From assembly GCA_018003515.1 (NCBI GenBank), contig JAGNDO010000002.1:121360-185359 (forward strand): a stretch of DNA of 64,000 nucleotides, written 5' to 3'. The position numbers and the translations under genes are program-made. The stretch's first letter is position 1. Each line of letters begins with the position of its first letter. Below are positions 51,804 through 61,255 of the stretch, piece after piece. The notes beneath the pieces were generated by a model. That model saw only the letters and a list, made by a program, of their open reading frames with translations, ran no database searches and was not told the DNA's origin. This stretch comes from Caldilineaceae bacterium (GTDB lineage: Bacteria; Chloroflexota; Anaerolineae; Caldilineales; Caldilineaceae).

Positions 51804-51830
51804 AGCCGGCCAAGGATTCCCTGACCGGCC
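51804..51830. terminator. Imperfect hairpin, weak terminator
   Basis: About 10 of 12 pairs (GCCGG core) with a 3-base loop; followed by a T-containing but not pure run on the plus strand. It lies 6 bases after the methyltransferase stop. Confidence 0.4.
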
Positions 51831-51903
51831 ACTTCCTTTTCCGCCTGTCTTGCCCCTATGGCGAGATTTGGTTCACCTCATCCGAGGTGGAACGAACCCT
51901 GGC

Positions 51904-52974
51904 TTAGGATCGGGGATAGCTTTCCGTGCTGCGGCTACCGTCCGCATCCACAAATTCGAAGGTGTAGGTGGTGTCTGTAAAGCCATAGTTTACGTAGTAT
52001 TTCTGACCATTCAGCGTATATTCCAAGGAGTATGTGCTATCGCCGGTGGCCTCAAACCCGGTGATCACCGCCCCGCGCAGGGGTTCCCCCGCTGGGCGAA
52101 ATGGGGTCAGTCTTGGCTGAGGTTCGATCTGATCATTGACCACCTGCACTACGCCCCGCATGCCGCCGTTGATGTACGGATATGTCTCGCTGGCGTGATA
52201 ATGATAACTCCCCGCCTCATGGATATGGCCGTTGAACTCGTCCAGCCCGATTGCCGGAGAGCCATCCGCCTCGCTCGTGCCGTAGATGGGGAAGCCGTCC
52301 AGGGCATAGGCGATGGGGTTGCCCGCCCCGGCAATCTCCTGTAAATGCAGGGGCGCCATGTGGTAATGATAGTCGTCGGCCCGTCCGCAGTGACCGCCCC
52401 ATTCGTCCAATTCTCCGGCCAAATAGGCGTCATCCCCCCGGTTGTTGAGGGCATTGAATATGGGAATCCCATTCACGGCCAAGGCAATGGCCCCCCGATA
52501 GAGGGCGGTCTTGGCAGAGATGGGGCTGTCTGATAGGGCTGGCTTCAAGGGGATTGTCCAGGCGTTTGTGCCACTGTAGTTTTGGGGCGTGGGTACCTGC
52601 TGCTGCCAACTGACGATTCCCGTCATCATGCCGTGGGCGGGGAGGCCGCTGGACTCGACCCGCAGGGCGTCGCCCTCGACGATCAGGTTGATCTGATCCC
52701 GAAAGGCATCAAAGCCGGGCAGGACAGAGGATACTGTGGACTCAACCGTGACGGTGGGCTCAACCGTGGCTGTGGGATCAACCGTGACGGGCAACAAGGC
52801 CGCCTCATCTTCGACAGTCGCCGACCCTGGGACTTGGGCGCAACCAGTCAACAGGGCACCGGCCAGCCCCATGGCCGTCAGGCGCAGAAAGTCACGCCGA
52901 GATGCCCCGTGGGCCTGGGTATGCGGATGAGTATGCGGATGAGTATGTGGGTGAATGTGGTCGTGACTGTTCAC
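51904..52974 (-). CDS. YHYH-domain protein with Tat/lipoprotein signal and His-rich N-terminus
   Basis: 356 aa from a GTG after AAGGAG. The N-terminus is strikingly histidine-rich (HDHIHPHTHPHTHPHTQAHG), followed by a twin-arginine signal (SRRDFLRLTAMGLAGALL) and a lipobox (LLTGC). The exported domain is the YHYH type: NAWTIPLKP, ALAVNGIPIFN, CGRADDYHYHMAPLHL, YALDGFPIYG and AGSYHYHASETYPY. The family's function is unknown. The YHYH histidines and the His-rich leader suggest metal binding. Confidence 0.85.
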   Translation of the reverse strand: MNSHDHIHPHTHPHTHPHTQAHGASRRDFLRLTAMGLAGALLTGCAQVPGSATVEDEAALLPVTVDPTATVEPTVTVESTVSSVLPGFDAFRDQINLIVEGDALRVESSGLPAHGMMTGIVSWQQQVPTPQNYSGTNAWTIPLKPALSDSPISAKTALYRGAIALAVNGIPIFNALNNRGDDAYLAGELDEWGGHCGRADDYHYHMAPLHLQEIAGAGNPIAYALDGFPIYGTSEADGSPAIGLDEFNGHIHEAGSYHYHASETYPYINGGMRGVVQVVNDQIEPQPRLTPFRPAGEPLRGAVITGFEATGDSTYSLEYTLNGQKYYVNYGFTDTTYTFEFVDADGSRSTESYPRS

Positions 52975-53222
52975 TTTTTGCAGCTCCTTGTTAGCGGGTA
53001 TAGGTGATGAAGATGACTCACCAAGATTTCCGTAGTATACGGCAGTGTTATTCAGAAGAGGTAAAGAAGAGGAACAGAATCGATGCAGGTCTGTCCGAAA
53101 CAGGCTAGAGCATGCGTCGGCAAGCCCATCACCGGTCAGGTCACCCCCTATCTGGGTGAATGACCTGGGCGCAGGAGAAACCGCGCAAGATCCAGAGCAT
53201 TTCAACGCAACACGGAGATCCT

Positions 53223-54416
53223 ATGTTCGGCAATAAATCCACCTTCCCCGACAAGGGCGAGGCCATTGACCATAGCCAATTGCAGCGCTTGGAGCGTTTG
53301 AGCCGCAAGGCTATGCTCTCCTCTGCCAAGAAGATGGACCCCATTGCGTTTGAACACATGGTGGGGGCGTTGTTCGAGCGCATGGGCTATGATGTGCGCA
53401 CGACCGTGGCGTCCGGGGACGATGGGGTGGATCTCTATGTGCGGCAAGGGCGGCGGACGGCGGTGGTGCAGTGCAAGCGCTATCGGGGGGATGTGGGGTC
53501 GCCTTTGGTGCGGGATCTGTACGGGGCCATGTTCCACAATGGCGCGGACGAGGCCTACATGGTGACCACGGGCAATATTTCCAATCAAGCCCGGCGCTGG
53601 GCCGAGGGCAAGCCGATCCAGATGATCGATGGCTTTGCCTTGGTGGAGTGGATCAGCACCTTGGATCAGCATCGCAAATCTCGCCGCCGGGGATGGGTGA
53701 TGGCGGCCGTGGCGGTGATGGTGCTGGCCGCGGGCTTTGTCTATAGTCGGGGTGGGCTGCCCGCAACGTTGGATGCCCTGGGATCTTTGACAACGTCTGT
53801 GACCCTGCCCGTGGGGCAACCCTCGGCTGACCCCACCATCGATCCCACGCCCGCCCCAACCCAGATTGCCCCCTCGGAGACGGCTTTGGCTCTGGCCCCC
53901 ACCCCCTTGCCTACACGAGAGATCCTTTTGAGTACCGCCTTTGTGAACGACGAGATGGGCTTCTCTTTCATCTATGACAACCGTTGGCGGCTGGAAAAAC
54001 AAGAGGGGACGGGTCAGGGCATCGTGGTCAATTTAATCCAGCAGGGGTATACGTTTGCGGTACAGGCCCAAGCACTGCCTTTTGCCGTGCCTCTTTGTCC
54101 CACGCCCACGGACGCGGCGTTGGCGAACGATTACCGATCCATTGAGGTCAATGGCGTTACCTTCTGGCGTCCGGCCATTGAGGATGGGGTGGTGGCCGTG
54201 GCAGCGGATGGCGCGCCGCTACCCATTTCCGTCTTCACCTTGGCGGGTGCAGGCCGAGAGGAGTCCGTCTGTGCCTTCCCCGCGGGTGCGGGCTTTTTGG
54301 CGATCAGCTACCTTCTCCCCGACCACTCGGTGGGCGGCGACGGGGTGGATCTGGCAATTCTGGCCCAGATGGACACCATGCTGCAATCCCTGCGCTGGGA
54401 AGATTCTCTCCGTTAA
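53223..54416 (+). CDS. Membrane-anchored Mrr-like restriction endonuclease-fold protein
   Basis: 397 aa. Residues 35-150 form an Mrr-type nuclease domain: AFEHMVGALFERMGYDV with E44, SGDDGVDLYV with D70, and VVQCKRY with Q83/K85, a complete PD-(D/E)xK site. A membrane helix follows (GWVMAAVAVMVLAAGFVYS, about 155-175), then a Pro/Thr linker and an exported beta-rich domain (about 235-397; MGFSFIYDNRWRLE). So the nuclease faces the cytoplasm and a second domain faces outside. GGAG precedes the ATG. The exported domain is not recognised. Confidence 0.8.
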   Translation: MFGNKSTFPDKGEAIDHSQLQRLERLSRKAMLSSAKKMDPIAFEHMVGALFERMGYDVRTTVASGDDGVDLYVRQGRRTAVVQCKRYRGDVGSPLVRDLYGAMFHNGADEAYMVTTGNISNQARRWAEGKPIQMIDGFALVEWISTLDQHRKSRRRGWVMAAVAVMVLAAGFVYSRGGLPATLDALGSLTTSVTLPVGQPSADPTIDPTPAPTQIAPSETALALAPTPLPTREILLSTAFVNDEMGFSFIYDNRWRLEKQEGTGQGIVVNLIQQGYTFAVQAQALPFAVPLCPTPTDAALANDYRSIEVNGVTFWRPAIEDGVVAVAADGAPLPISVFTLAGAGREESVCAFPAGAGFLAISYLLPDHSVGGDGVDLAILAQMDTMLQSLRWEDSLR

Positions 54417-54635
54417 TCAATCCATAACCAAAAATTAGTGGTCAATTATCCCCTTGTTACCCTTCGGGGGGTAAATTGAACGCGTCTGGATTCACAAAAA
54501 CGTGGGGTATGCTGTGCAGGTTGCACAATTGTCCCGCAAACATTTCGTGCGCATTGGTAGATGAATCCCCGCCCAATCCGGCGTAAACTGTTTGTGAAAA
54601 GAAGAACAGATGGGGGCAGTTTGAAACAGCAACCG

Positions 54636-54870
54636 ATTCTGACGAAGGCCCAATGACGAGAAGAAATGTGTTGATTGGACCTTTGTCAGAGCGGTGAAGT
54701 TCTGGGAGCGCTCTTCACCGCTTGTAGTCTGTTTTCCTCCTTTGCATTATCCTCAGTTGTACCCGGCCCGCCATCACACCTCCTGTGATGGTGGGCCAAC
54801 CCCTTTCTGGCCCTCCAACCTGGTCAAAACAAAACGGACGCCGCTGAAATTCTGCGGCGTCCGTTTTATT
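54636..54870 (+). ncRNA. Hairpin-dense intergenic segment, possible small RNA
   Basis: Three stem-loops in a row end in a terminator: 54638-54654 with 54674-54690 (17 bp, one G-U and one mismatch), 54690-54699 with 54713-54722 (10 bp), 54765-54778 with 54784-54797 (14 bp, one G-U), then the terminator at 54831. It contains no frame with a start signal. The strand is assumed; the hairpins are almost as good on the other strand. The first part of the gap, 54417-54635, shows nothing recognisable. Confidence 0.35.
54831..54870. terminator. Terminator, usable in both directions
   Basis: 14-bp perfect stem AAAACGGACGCCGC (54831-54844) with 54854-54867, 9-base loop, A-run on one side and TTTTATTTT on the other. 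Confidence 0.9.
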
Positions 54871-54891
54871 TTGTAGGGACTGAAAAGCGAA

Positions 54892-55026
54892 CGTAACTAC
54901 CAACCCCACCCTAACCCTCCCCAGATTGGGGAGGGAACCGTCCAAGTTGACCGGACTTTCGACTACGGCGATCCGGCTCCTCCCCCAACCTGGGGGAGGC
55001 TGGGAGGGGGTGGCCTTGGCAGTTAC
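54892..55026. repeat. Interspersed repeat R4, copy b
   Basis: Flanked by GTAACT and AGTTAC as inverted ends. It contains CCAACCCCACCCTAACCCTC, AAGTTGACCGGACTTTCGAC and GGCTCCTCCCCCAACCTGGG, like copy a at 20371-20531. It ends 12 bases before the PA14 lipoprotein stop. Confidence 0.9.
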
Positions 55027-55037
55027 AAGCGAACGGC

Positions 55038-57476
55038 CTATTTGGTGTCATCCACCGAGGGCGCCAGTTCCAGCCAGAGCTGGTTTTCCAACACCTTGCC
55101 GTCCGTGTCCACAAAGATGACCTCTGGGACCATCTCAGGGATCTGCTGGCCCAGTTCGCTCGTGTTGAAGATCACGACGTCGTTGGGATAGACCGTGCGT
55201 AGGAACTTGGAGCGGATGCTGAGGCTGGTGAAAGCCACTTGAACATAGACTCGGCCCGCCTGCTCCGGTCTGGCGTCTTCCCAATAGACCTGCTCGATGC
55301 GGATACCGCTGCCCGCGGGCATGGCCCCCGGCGAGACAAAGATCAGGGCTTGGCTGTCGAAGTCCACCCCTTCGCCCAGTTGTTCCACCACGTCCGGGTC
55401 GATGCCCAGGGGCAGGGGTGCGATGGGGGTGGCGGCCTTGGCATCATCCGCGGACTTCACCGGCGGGGCCACTCGGCCCACCGCGGCATCGGCGCGGGTG
55501 CGCAAATTGTCCAACACGAAGCGCGCCCATGCCTCGGCATCGGTGAAGAGGCGATACGTCGCCTGCTCCGGGCGCAGATCCAGCCCGATCCGGTGGGGGA
55601 CAAAGGCGATGGCGGTCAGCTCAGTCAGATCCACGGGAGCCTCTGCCGTGCTTTCAACCAGCGCGGTGGCGGTCGCCGTCGGCATCTCTGTGGGCGTGGA
55701 AGTCGCCGTGGATGTGGGGGTGGACGTCGCTGTCGCCGTGGCCGTGTGGGTCGGCGTCAGCGTCGGTGTCTGGGTCGGCTCCACCTGGGGTGCGCTTGTG
55801 GCCGGGGATTCCGGCGTGAAGGTCCAGGTGGGTGTGTGGGTCACCGTGGCCGTGTTGGTGGGCAACGGCGTGGCGGTGGCCGTGGGCACAGACGTGGGGA
55901 AAGGCGTCCAGGTCGGCGTGCTGCTCGGCAAAGGGGTCTGGGTCCAGGTCGCGGTCCATGTCGGCGTGGGGCGGGGGATCGACTGCCACCAGAACTCGGC
56001 CCTGGCCCCAAGGGTATTCTCGTAATATTCCACCCGCAGCACATGCACCCCGGCCCCCAGATCCACATCCGCCACATAGGTGGTCACCGAGGAGTCGTGC
56101 CATTCTTCCAGCACGGGCACCCCGTCAATCCACAGCCGGATGCCATCATCCGCCCGCAGGAAGAAGCGATAGCTGCCGGTCTCGAAGGTCACGTTCCGGC
56201 TCCAGCGCACGGAGAAGCCATCCACGGGCAGTCCGGGTGCCGGAGCGTCAATGCCCCACTGGAAGTCGATGGCCGCGTCATCCCGCACCAGGACGGGGAC
56301 GCCCAGCAGATCCGGGTTGGGGTAGTATTCGCCCTTCCAGCCGGTGATGGTCTCCTGACGCTCCCAGGCAAAGCGGATGGTGGCCTTGCCCGTGCGCTCG
56401 TAATAGTCCACCCGCAGGGTATGGATGCCCTGGGTCAGGGATCGTTCCACGCTTTGGGTGCGCAAAGAGCCGTCCCGCCACTCGTCCAACACCAACTGAT
56501 CGTCGATATAGAAGCGCACCCCATCATCCACCTGGAAGATGAAGCGATAGAGACCGGCGTCAAAATTCAGGCTGCGGCTCCAGCGGGCGCTGAAGTTGTC
56601 CTCCGGCAGACCGGTACCGGGGCTGGCCAAGGCCCAATCGAAGCTGACCGCCACATCGTTGCGGGTCAGGGCTGGCGGGCCGCTGAGGTCGGGGTTGGCC
56701 CAGAAATCCGCCCGCCAATCGGTGAAGAGGATGGCGGTGGGCTGGGGCGTATGGGTGGCCGTGTTGATGGGCGTCTCCGTGGGGAGGGGTGTGTTGGTAT
56801 TGGTTTGGGTCGGCGTGGGGCTGTTGGCCGGGGCCGATGTGTTGGTGGCTGTGGCCGTGGGTGTGGAGATCACCGCGCCGCCGGATGCAGTGGTGGCCGT
56901 GGGGGACGGCGTGGTGGTTAGGGTTGTGGTGATTGGATCTGTGCCGGGCCGCACCACTTGAAAGGCAGTGGTGGCCTGAAGATTGCCATCCGCCGTATAG
57001 GCGATCACCGTGTTGGGACCGGGCACAAGCCAGCGGTCGCTGATGGGATAGAGAAAGCCCGTGTTGACCGTGCCATCATTGGCCGAGGTGCTGGCGGCCA
57101 AAATGCCGCTGCGTCCGGCCCCGTCTTGCAGGGCCAGGATCACCATTGTACTGGCCGGCCACCCCTGGCCGTTCACCCGCACATAGACCCCCGCATAGCC
57201 GCTGGCCGGGTCCAAAGAGAGGGAGGGTCCGGCGTTGGCCACCTGGGTGGCCGTGGGCGCAACCGTCTGCCCCAGGCCTGGGAAGAGGCTGAAACAGGCG
57301 CTGAGGACGGTGGCGGCCAAGAGCGTCACCATCACCAAAATGGCCCAGCGGAGCCTCCCCCGGCCCCCAATGCTAGAGTAGGTCTCGGACAGTTCCCCCC
57401 AAGGTTGGGAGGCTAGGGGGGCGGAAGGTTGAGTGCTGGCATGAAGAGCGCTGAGTTGTTGTCGAATCTTGTGCAT
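55038..57476 (-). CDS. Lipoprotein with two PA14 modules and long Thr-Pro stalks
   Basis: 812 aa. The cytoplasmic N-terminus of about 45 residues ([20 protein letters not shown]) is read through repeat R3e; then a lipoprotein signal ([14 protein letters not shown]). Next come an IPT-like module (about 75-180), a Thr/Pro stalk, two PA14 modules ([16 protein letters not shown] and [15 protein letters not shown] starts; [15 protein letters not shown] and [15 protein letters not shown] cores), a second Thr/Pro stalk of about 110 residues, and a C-terminal domain (about 640-812) of unknown fold. PA14 modules bind carbohydrate, so a surface adhesion or glycan-sensing role is likely. GGGGGAAC precedes the ATG. 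Confidence 0.85.
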   Translation of the reverse strand: MHKIRQQLSALHASTQPSAPLASQPWGELSETYSSIGGRGRLRWAILVMVTLLAATVLSACFSLFPGLGQTVAPTATQVANAGPSLSLDPASGYAGVYVRVNGQGWPASTMVILALQDGAGRSGILAASTSANDGTVNTGFLYPISDRWLVPGPNTVIAYTADGNLQATTAFQVVRPGTDPITTTLTTTPSPTATTASGGAVISTPTATATNTSAPANSPTPTQTNTNTPLPTETPINTATHTPQPTAILFTDWRADFWANPDLSGPPALTRNDVAVSFDWALASPGTGLPEDNFSARWSRSLNFDAGLYRFIFQVDDGVRFYIDDQLVLDEWRDGSLRTQSVERSLTQGIHTLRVDYYERTGKATIRFAWERQETITGWKGEYYPNPDLLGVPVLVRDDAAIDFQWGIDAPAPGLPVDGFSVRWSRNVTFETGSYRFFLRADDGIRLWIDGVPVLEEWHDSSVTTYVADVDLGAGVHVLRVEYYENTLGARAEFWWQSIPRPTPTWTATWTQTPLPSSTPTWTPFPTSVPTATATPLPTNTATVTHTPTWTFTPESPATSAPQVEPTQTPTLTPTHTATATATSTPTSTATSTPTEMPTATATALVESTAEAPVDLTELTAIAFVPHRIGLDLRPEQATYRLFTDAEAWARFVLDNLRTRADAAVGRVAPPVKSADDAKAATPIAPLPLGIDPDVVEQLGEGVDFDSQALIFVSPGAMPAGSGIRIEQVYWEDARPEQAGRVYVQVAFTSLSIRSKFLRTVYPNDVVIFNTSELGQQIPEMVPEVIFVDTDGKVLENQLWLELAPSVDDTK
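57361..57430. repeat. Interspersed palindromic repeat R3, copy e, inside the PA14 lipoprotein gene
   Basis: CGGCCCCCAATGCTAGAGTA, CGGACAGTTCCCCCCAAGGT and TTGGGAGGCTAGGGGGGCGG, the R3 order. It lies wholly in the N-terminal coding region, 16-40 codons after the start. Confidence 0.85.
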
Positions 57477-57694
57477 GGAATAAGTTCCCCCTGTGCTGCA
57501 TAACTCGTCTGCCCGAAAGAGGTGGGCGTGAAAATAGGACGCCATGCCAACGGCGATTGTTCCCAGTATGCCACGGTTGTAACCAGAAAGAAAGCGTCTG
57601 TTTTACACAGGCTGTTGGGTTTTGAACCACGGAAGGCACGCAACAGACGGAAAGCGTATAACCCCGCTCACTCCCTTGGCCCCGTTCGGCTGAG

Positions 57695-57780
57695 TTCACG
57701 TCGAAGCCCGGCCCCCAATTCTGGGAGAGGTGCTGGACAGTTCCTCCCAAAGTTGGGGAGCGGAGGGGGTAAACGATTAC
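57695..57780. repeat. Interspersed palindromic repeat R3, copy f
   Basis: GGCCCCCAATTCTGGGAGAG, GCTGGACAGTTCCTCCCAAA, GTTGGGGAGC and a right end GGGGGTAAACGATTAC. It lies in the gap between the divergent PA14 lipoprotein and S26-like genes; the rest of 57477-57870 shows no gene. Confidence 0.88.
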
Positions 57781-57870
57781 CCTTTCTGTCTGTTGCGTGC
57801 TGTCCGTGGTCACCAATACAAACTGCCTGCCGTGCGCCTGGTTGTGTACCTTTGTGCTATACTTGGTGTC

Positions 57871-58404
57871 ATGATGACGCATCGAGACCCACCCCAACCC
57901 GATCCGACAAAATCTTCCCCCCCCTCTTCCTCTATCTCTATCTCCCTCTCTACCTTCTTGCCCTTGCTCCACGAGGCCCTGGCCAAGGAGGGCCGCTTTG
58001 TGCTGCCCCTGGCCGGCACCAGTATGCGCCCCACCCTGCCCGTCGCCTGCCGCGTTGAGATCGTCCCCCTGCCCGCCCAGCCCGACACCGTGGCCCTGGG
58101 CAGCCTGATCGTCTTTGCCGTGGGCGATGCCCTGATCACCCACCGGCTGGTGGCCCGCCGCCCCATCCAGGGAACCCTGCACTGGATCGCCCAGGGGGAT
58201 GGCCGCCGGGCCGCCGATGCCCCCCTGCTACCCGGCCAGGTTTTGGGACAAGTGGTGCGGGCTATGGACGACAAAGGGCAAACTGTGTGGCCCGGTCCCG
58301 GCGCAAAGGCATGGGCGGCTTGGTGGATCGTACGCCATCACGGGCTGGCGCGTCTGCGTCCTCTGTGGCGCTGGGTACGGCGGTGGATGCGGCGGTGGAG
58401 ATAG
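57871..58404 (+). CDS. S24/S26 signal-peptidase-like protein
   Basis: 177 aa. The Ser motif is LPLAGTSMRPTLP; the second conserved part is GSLIVFAVGDALITHRLVARR, where the general base position holds His (THR), as in ER-type/SipW (S26B) enzymes instead of the Lys of bacterial LepB. There is no N-terminal membrane helix and the C-terminus is Arg/Trp rich (RPLWRWVRRWMRRWR), perhaps membrane associated. The ATG has no ribosome binding site; TATACT ends 7 bases before it, so the mRNA could be leaderless. Confidence 0.72.
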   Translation: MMTHRDPPQPDPTKSSPPSSSISISLSTFLPLLHEALAKEGRFVLPLAGTSMRPTLPVACRVEIVPLPAQPDTVALGSLIVFAVGDALITHRLVARRPIQGTLHWIAQGDGRRAADAPLLPGQVLGQVVRAMDDKGQTVWPGPGAKAWAAWWIVRHHGLARLRPLWRWVRRWMRRWR

Positions 58405-58631
58405 CCGCGGCATAAGCGATCTTGCCGATCTCGTCTCTCTTGGTCAGGATGGTTATGTATGGTAAAATGCACCCAAAGTCACGATCAAAAGGGTGCTTTG
58501 CCGCTCTCTTTGATCGGAGAGAATTCCACCAGCACTGGCCATGCGCTTACCTGTGCAACCCGAAAAAGCTAACCCATCCATCCGCCCGCAGAGACTGGCC
58601 GCCCCCGCCTTCCCACCCCAGAGAGACAATC

Positions 58632-60053
58632 ATGGCAGACATGAACTGCTTCCCATCCGGATCCGACCTCCATGATCGCATTCAAGAGGCCCTGCGCTCC
58701 TTCGACGAATCGGTCATGGACAGCCCTTTGGCCGATCTCTTTCTCTTTCGGCGCTTGCGAGGCACACGCACCCTCTCCTCTCACCAGATCACCAACCGTA
58801 TCATGCTGGATCTGCTGGCAAAGCTGGAAACCGAAAATGCTCACTACGGCCAAATCCTGCGCAAGCGGTTTATAGATGGCAAGAATATGGCCGCCGCCTC
58901 CCAGGAGCTGATGGCGTCCGATTCTACCGCCTTTCGTTGGCAGCGGGAGGCCATCATGCGCATGGCGGAGCTTCTGATCGAGGCGGAGGCGGGTGCGCGC
59001 ACGGAGCTGCAAGCCCGTTTCCTCAGTCGGCTGAGTCCACCCACCAATAACAAACTTTTCGGTATCACGCCCCATTTGGATCGCCTGATGGAGTGGGTGT
59101 CGGCCACGGATGTGCCGTGGCTGGTCCTGGTGGAAGGCATGGGCGGCATCGGCAAGACGACCGTCACCGATGCCTTTGTGCGTCAGGCCATCGAACAATA
59201 TCTGTTTGACGACTTTGCCTGGGTCAGCGCCAAAGCGGATCAACTCAGCCTGGTCGGGGAGATCCAGCCGGTGCAGGGCGCTGCCCTTAGCCCGACAGCG
59301 CTTTTGGCCCAATTGGCCCGCCAACTCCTGCCCCTGGAAGATATTCCTACCCCCTTTGTCTACGAACAAGGGTTGCGCTTGGTCAAATCCCACCTGGCGC
59401 ATGTTCCCAGCTTGGTGGTCGTGGATAATTTAGAGACTCTGGCCGATCTGGAGGCCCTGCTTCCCACCCTCATCGCCCTCTCCAACCCGTCCAAGTTGCT
59501 GTTGACCAGCCGCAAATCCCTGGATCACCTGCCGCAGATCTTCCCCTATCGTCTGCCTGCCCTGGAGGAGGTGGACGCCCTGGCCTTGGTGCGCCATGAG
59601 GCCACCGCTCGCAACTTGCCCGACCTGGTCGCTGCCTCGGATGAGACCCTGCACCCCATCTTTGAGACCGTAGGCGGCAATCCCTTGGCCCTGCGTCTGG
59701 TGGTGGGGCAGACCACGGTCCACGCCCTGCCCGATGTGCTGGACGCCTTGCGCCTGGCTCGTGGCCGCACGGTGGAGCAGCTCTATACCTTCATCTATCG
59801 CCAAGCCTGGGAAAATCTGGACGAGACCGCCCGCCTGACCCTGCTCTCCATGCCCCTGGTTCCGGCAGAGGGGGGAAATCTTGCCTTTATTCACTCGGTT
59901 AGCGCTCTGGGGCCGGACCAGTTGATGGATGCCCTGGCCCGGCTGGTGCGGCTCAACTTGGTGGACCATCGCCGGGACAGCCTGCAACGCAGCCGCTACA
60001 CCATCCACAGCCTCACCCGTACCTTTCTCCACGAACAGGTGGCCAAGTGGTAG
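58632..60053 (+). CDS. NB-ARC (STAND) ATPase with sigma-like HTH N-terminus
   Basis: 473 aa. Residues 1-130 are helical with a segment like sigma-factor region 4 (YGQILRKRFIDGKNMAAASQ, then STAFRWQREAIMRMAELL). NB-ARC follows: P-loop VEGMGGIGKTTVTDAF (about 172), Walker B SLVVVDNLE, sensor LLLTSRKSLDHLP, GGNPLALRLVVG, and a winged-helix segment to the end (YTIHSLTRTFLHEQ). STAND ATPases switch when a sensor domain, here the TPR protein encoded next, detects a ligand. The stop overlaps the TPR start by 7 bases. Confidence 0.88.
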   Translation: MADMNCFPSGSDLHDRIQEALRSFDESVMDSPLADLFLFRRLRGTRTLSSHQITNRIMLDLLAKLETENAHYGQILRKRFIDGKNMAAASQELMASDSTAFRWQREAIMRMAELLIEAEAGARTELQARFLSRLSPPTNNKLFGITPHLDRLMEWVSATDVPWLVLVEGMGGIGKTTVTDAFVRQAIEQYLFDDFAWVSAKADQLSLVGEIQPVQGAALSPTALLAQLARQLLPLEDIPTPFVYEQGLRLVKSHLAHVPSLVVVDNLETLADLEALLPTLIALSNPSKLLLTSRKSLDHLPQIFPYRLPALEEVDALALVRHEATARNLPDLVAASDETLHPIFETVGGNPLALRLVVGQTTVHALPDVLDALRLARGRTVEQLYTFIYRQAWENLDETARLTLLSMPLVPAEGGNLAFIHSVSALGPDQLMDALARLVRLNLVDHRRDSLQRSRYTIHSLTRTFLHEQVAKW

Positions 60054-61255
60054 ATCTGGCCCCCGATCCCTATCCGTCCATCTTCCGCCAGCAGATTTTG
60101 CGCAGTATTCGATATGTGCTGGAACAACTTCACGCCTCCGCCTCCGCCACCCCCACCCAAGAGATCAAAGAGCTGGCCCTGCACGTCTTGGACTATGGCC
60201 TCGCCCTGTCTGCGGATCAGCCCGAGGCCTGGGATCTTGCTGCCCCGGCCCTGACCACCCTGGCCCCAGGCATGGAGCAGGCCGGTCATCGGGCGGATTG
60301 GGCGGATTATTTACGCCGAGGCTTGGCCGTGGCCCAGGCCAAGGCTGATCGGGCCAGTGCTGCCCCGTTGCATTTTTATTTGGGTACCCTGCATCAGCTT
60401 CAAGGGGATCTGGTTGAGGCCAGGGGCCACTTTGTGGCTGCCGGCACAGACTTCGCGGTTCTGGGCCAGGAGCGAGATCGGGCGCGCGCCATCAACCGGG
60501 AAGCCTATGTGGCCCGGCTGCTACAGCACAATCAAGAGTCGGATCGATTGGTGGAGCGTGCGCTGGTTTTGTTGGATGAGGATGACGCTGAACGGGGATA
60601 CAGCTATTTTGTGCGCGGGTGCAATGCGTTTGATGCCCGGGAGTGGGCGCTTGCCGAGAGGTGGTATCGTCAATCCCTGGAAACTTGGTATCGGGAGGAA
60701 GATCCGCGCATGGTGGCCTGGAACCTGACCAACCTGGGCACGGCCTTGCGAAGGCTGGATCGACTGGAGGAGGCGACCCACTCTTACCGCCAGGCCATCG
60801 AGATCTTTGATGAGATCCAGGATCCGGCCCATCGGGCAGTGGCCCAGATGAATCTGGGGACGATCCACTTGCAGGCCGATGATCTGGATGCAGCCCTGGC
60901 GGCCTATCTTGCGGCGGAGGATAGCTTTCGCCGACTGAACGATGACGTGCATTTGGCTCAGATCTACAACAACCTGGGGCTGGTCTATGCCCGTCAGCAC
61001 CGTAACGGGGAGGCCGAAAACGCCTACATGGCCGCCATTGCCCGATCCGAGAAGTTGGGTAACGTGGCTGACACGGTCAATGTCATGGACTCCCTGGGCG
61101 AACTCTACCGGGACACAAACCGCCCGGATCTGGCCCGCTCCACCTGGGCCCAGGCCCTGGATCGCCTCCCCGCCATCGCCGGCACGCCAGCCCATGCCCA
61201 CTATTTCAACATGGTGTCGGATCATCTGGCAGAGATGGACCAGACAAACAAATAG
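60047..61255 (+). CDS. TPR-repeat protein coupled to the NB-ARC gene
   Basis: 402 aa, starting at a GTG inside the last codons of the NB-ARC gene (GTGGTAG). It is all helical, with at least six TPR-like units: APLHFYLGTLHQLQGDLVEA, AWNLTNLGTALRRLDRLEEA, AVAQMNLGTIHLQADDLDAA, IYNNLGLVYARQHRNGEAEN and VNVMDSLGELYRDTNRPDLA. In most NB-ARC proteins such a sensor is part of the same chain; here it is separate, so the pair would act as a two-subunit switch or represents a recent split. The stop lies in the terminator stem. Confidence 0.88.
   Translation: MVDLAPDPYPSIFRQQILRSIRYVLEQLHASASATPTQEIKELALHVLDYGLALSADQPEAWDLAAPALTTLAPGMEQAGHRADWADYLRRGLAVAQAKADRASAAPLHFYLGTLHQLQGDLVEARGHFVAAGTDFAVLGQERDRARAINREAYVARLLQHNQESDRLVERALVLLDEDDAERGYSYFVRGCNAFDAREWALAERWYRQSLETWYREEDPRMVAWNLTNLGTALRRLDRLEEATHSYRQAIEIFDEIQDPAHRAVAQMNLGTIHLQADDLDAALAAYLAAEDSFRRLNDDVHLAQIYNNLGLVYARQHRNGEAENAYMAAIARSEKLGNVADTVNVMDSLGELYRDTNRPDLARSTWAQALDRLPAIAGTPAHAHYFNMVSDHLAEMDQTNK

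Noticed and set aside
58632..61255. Known Avs-type antiviral STAND
   Set aside because: Avs proteins are large single chains with nuclease or other effector N-termini; here the N-terminus is a helical HTH-like part and the sensor is separate.
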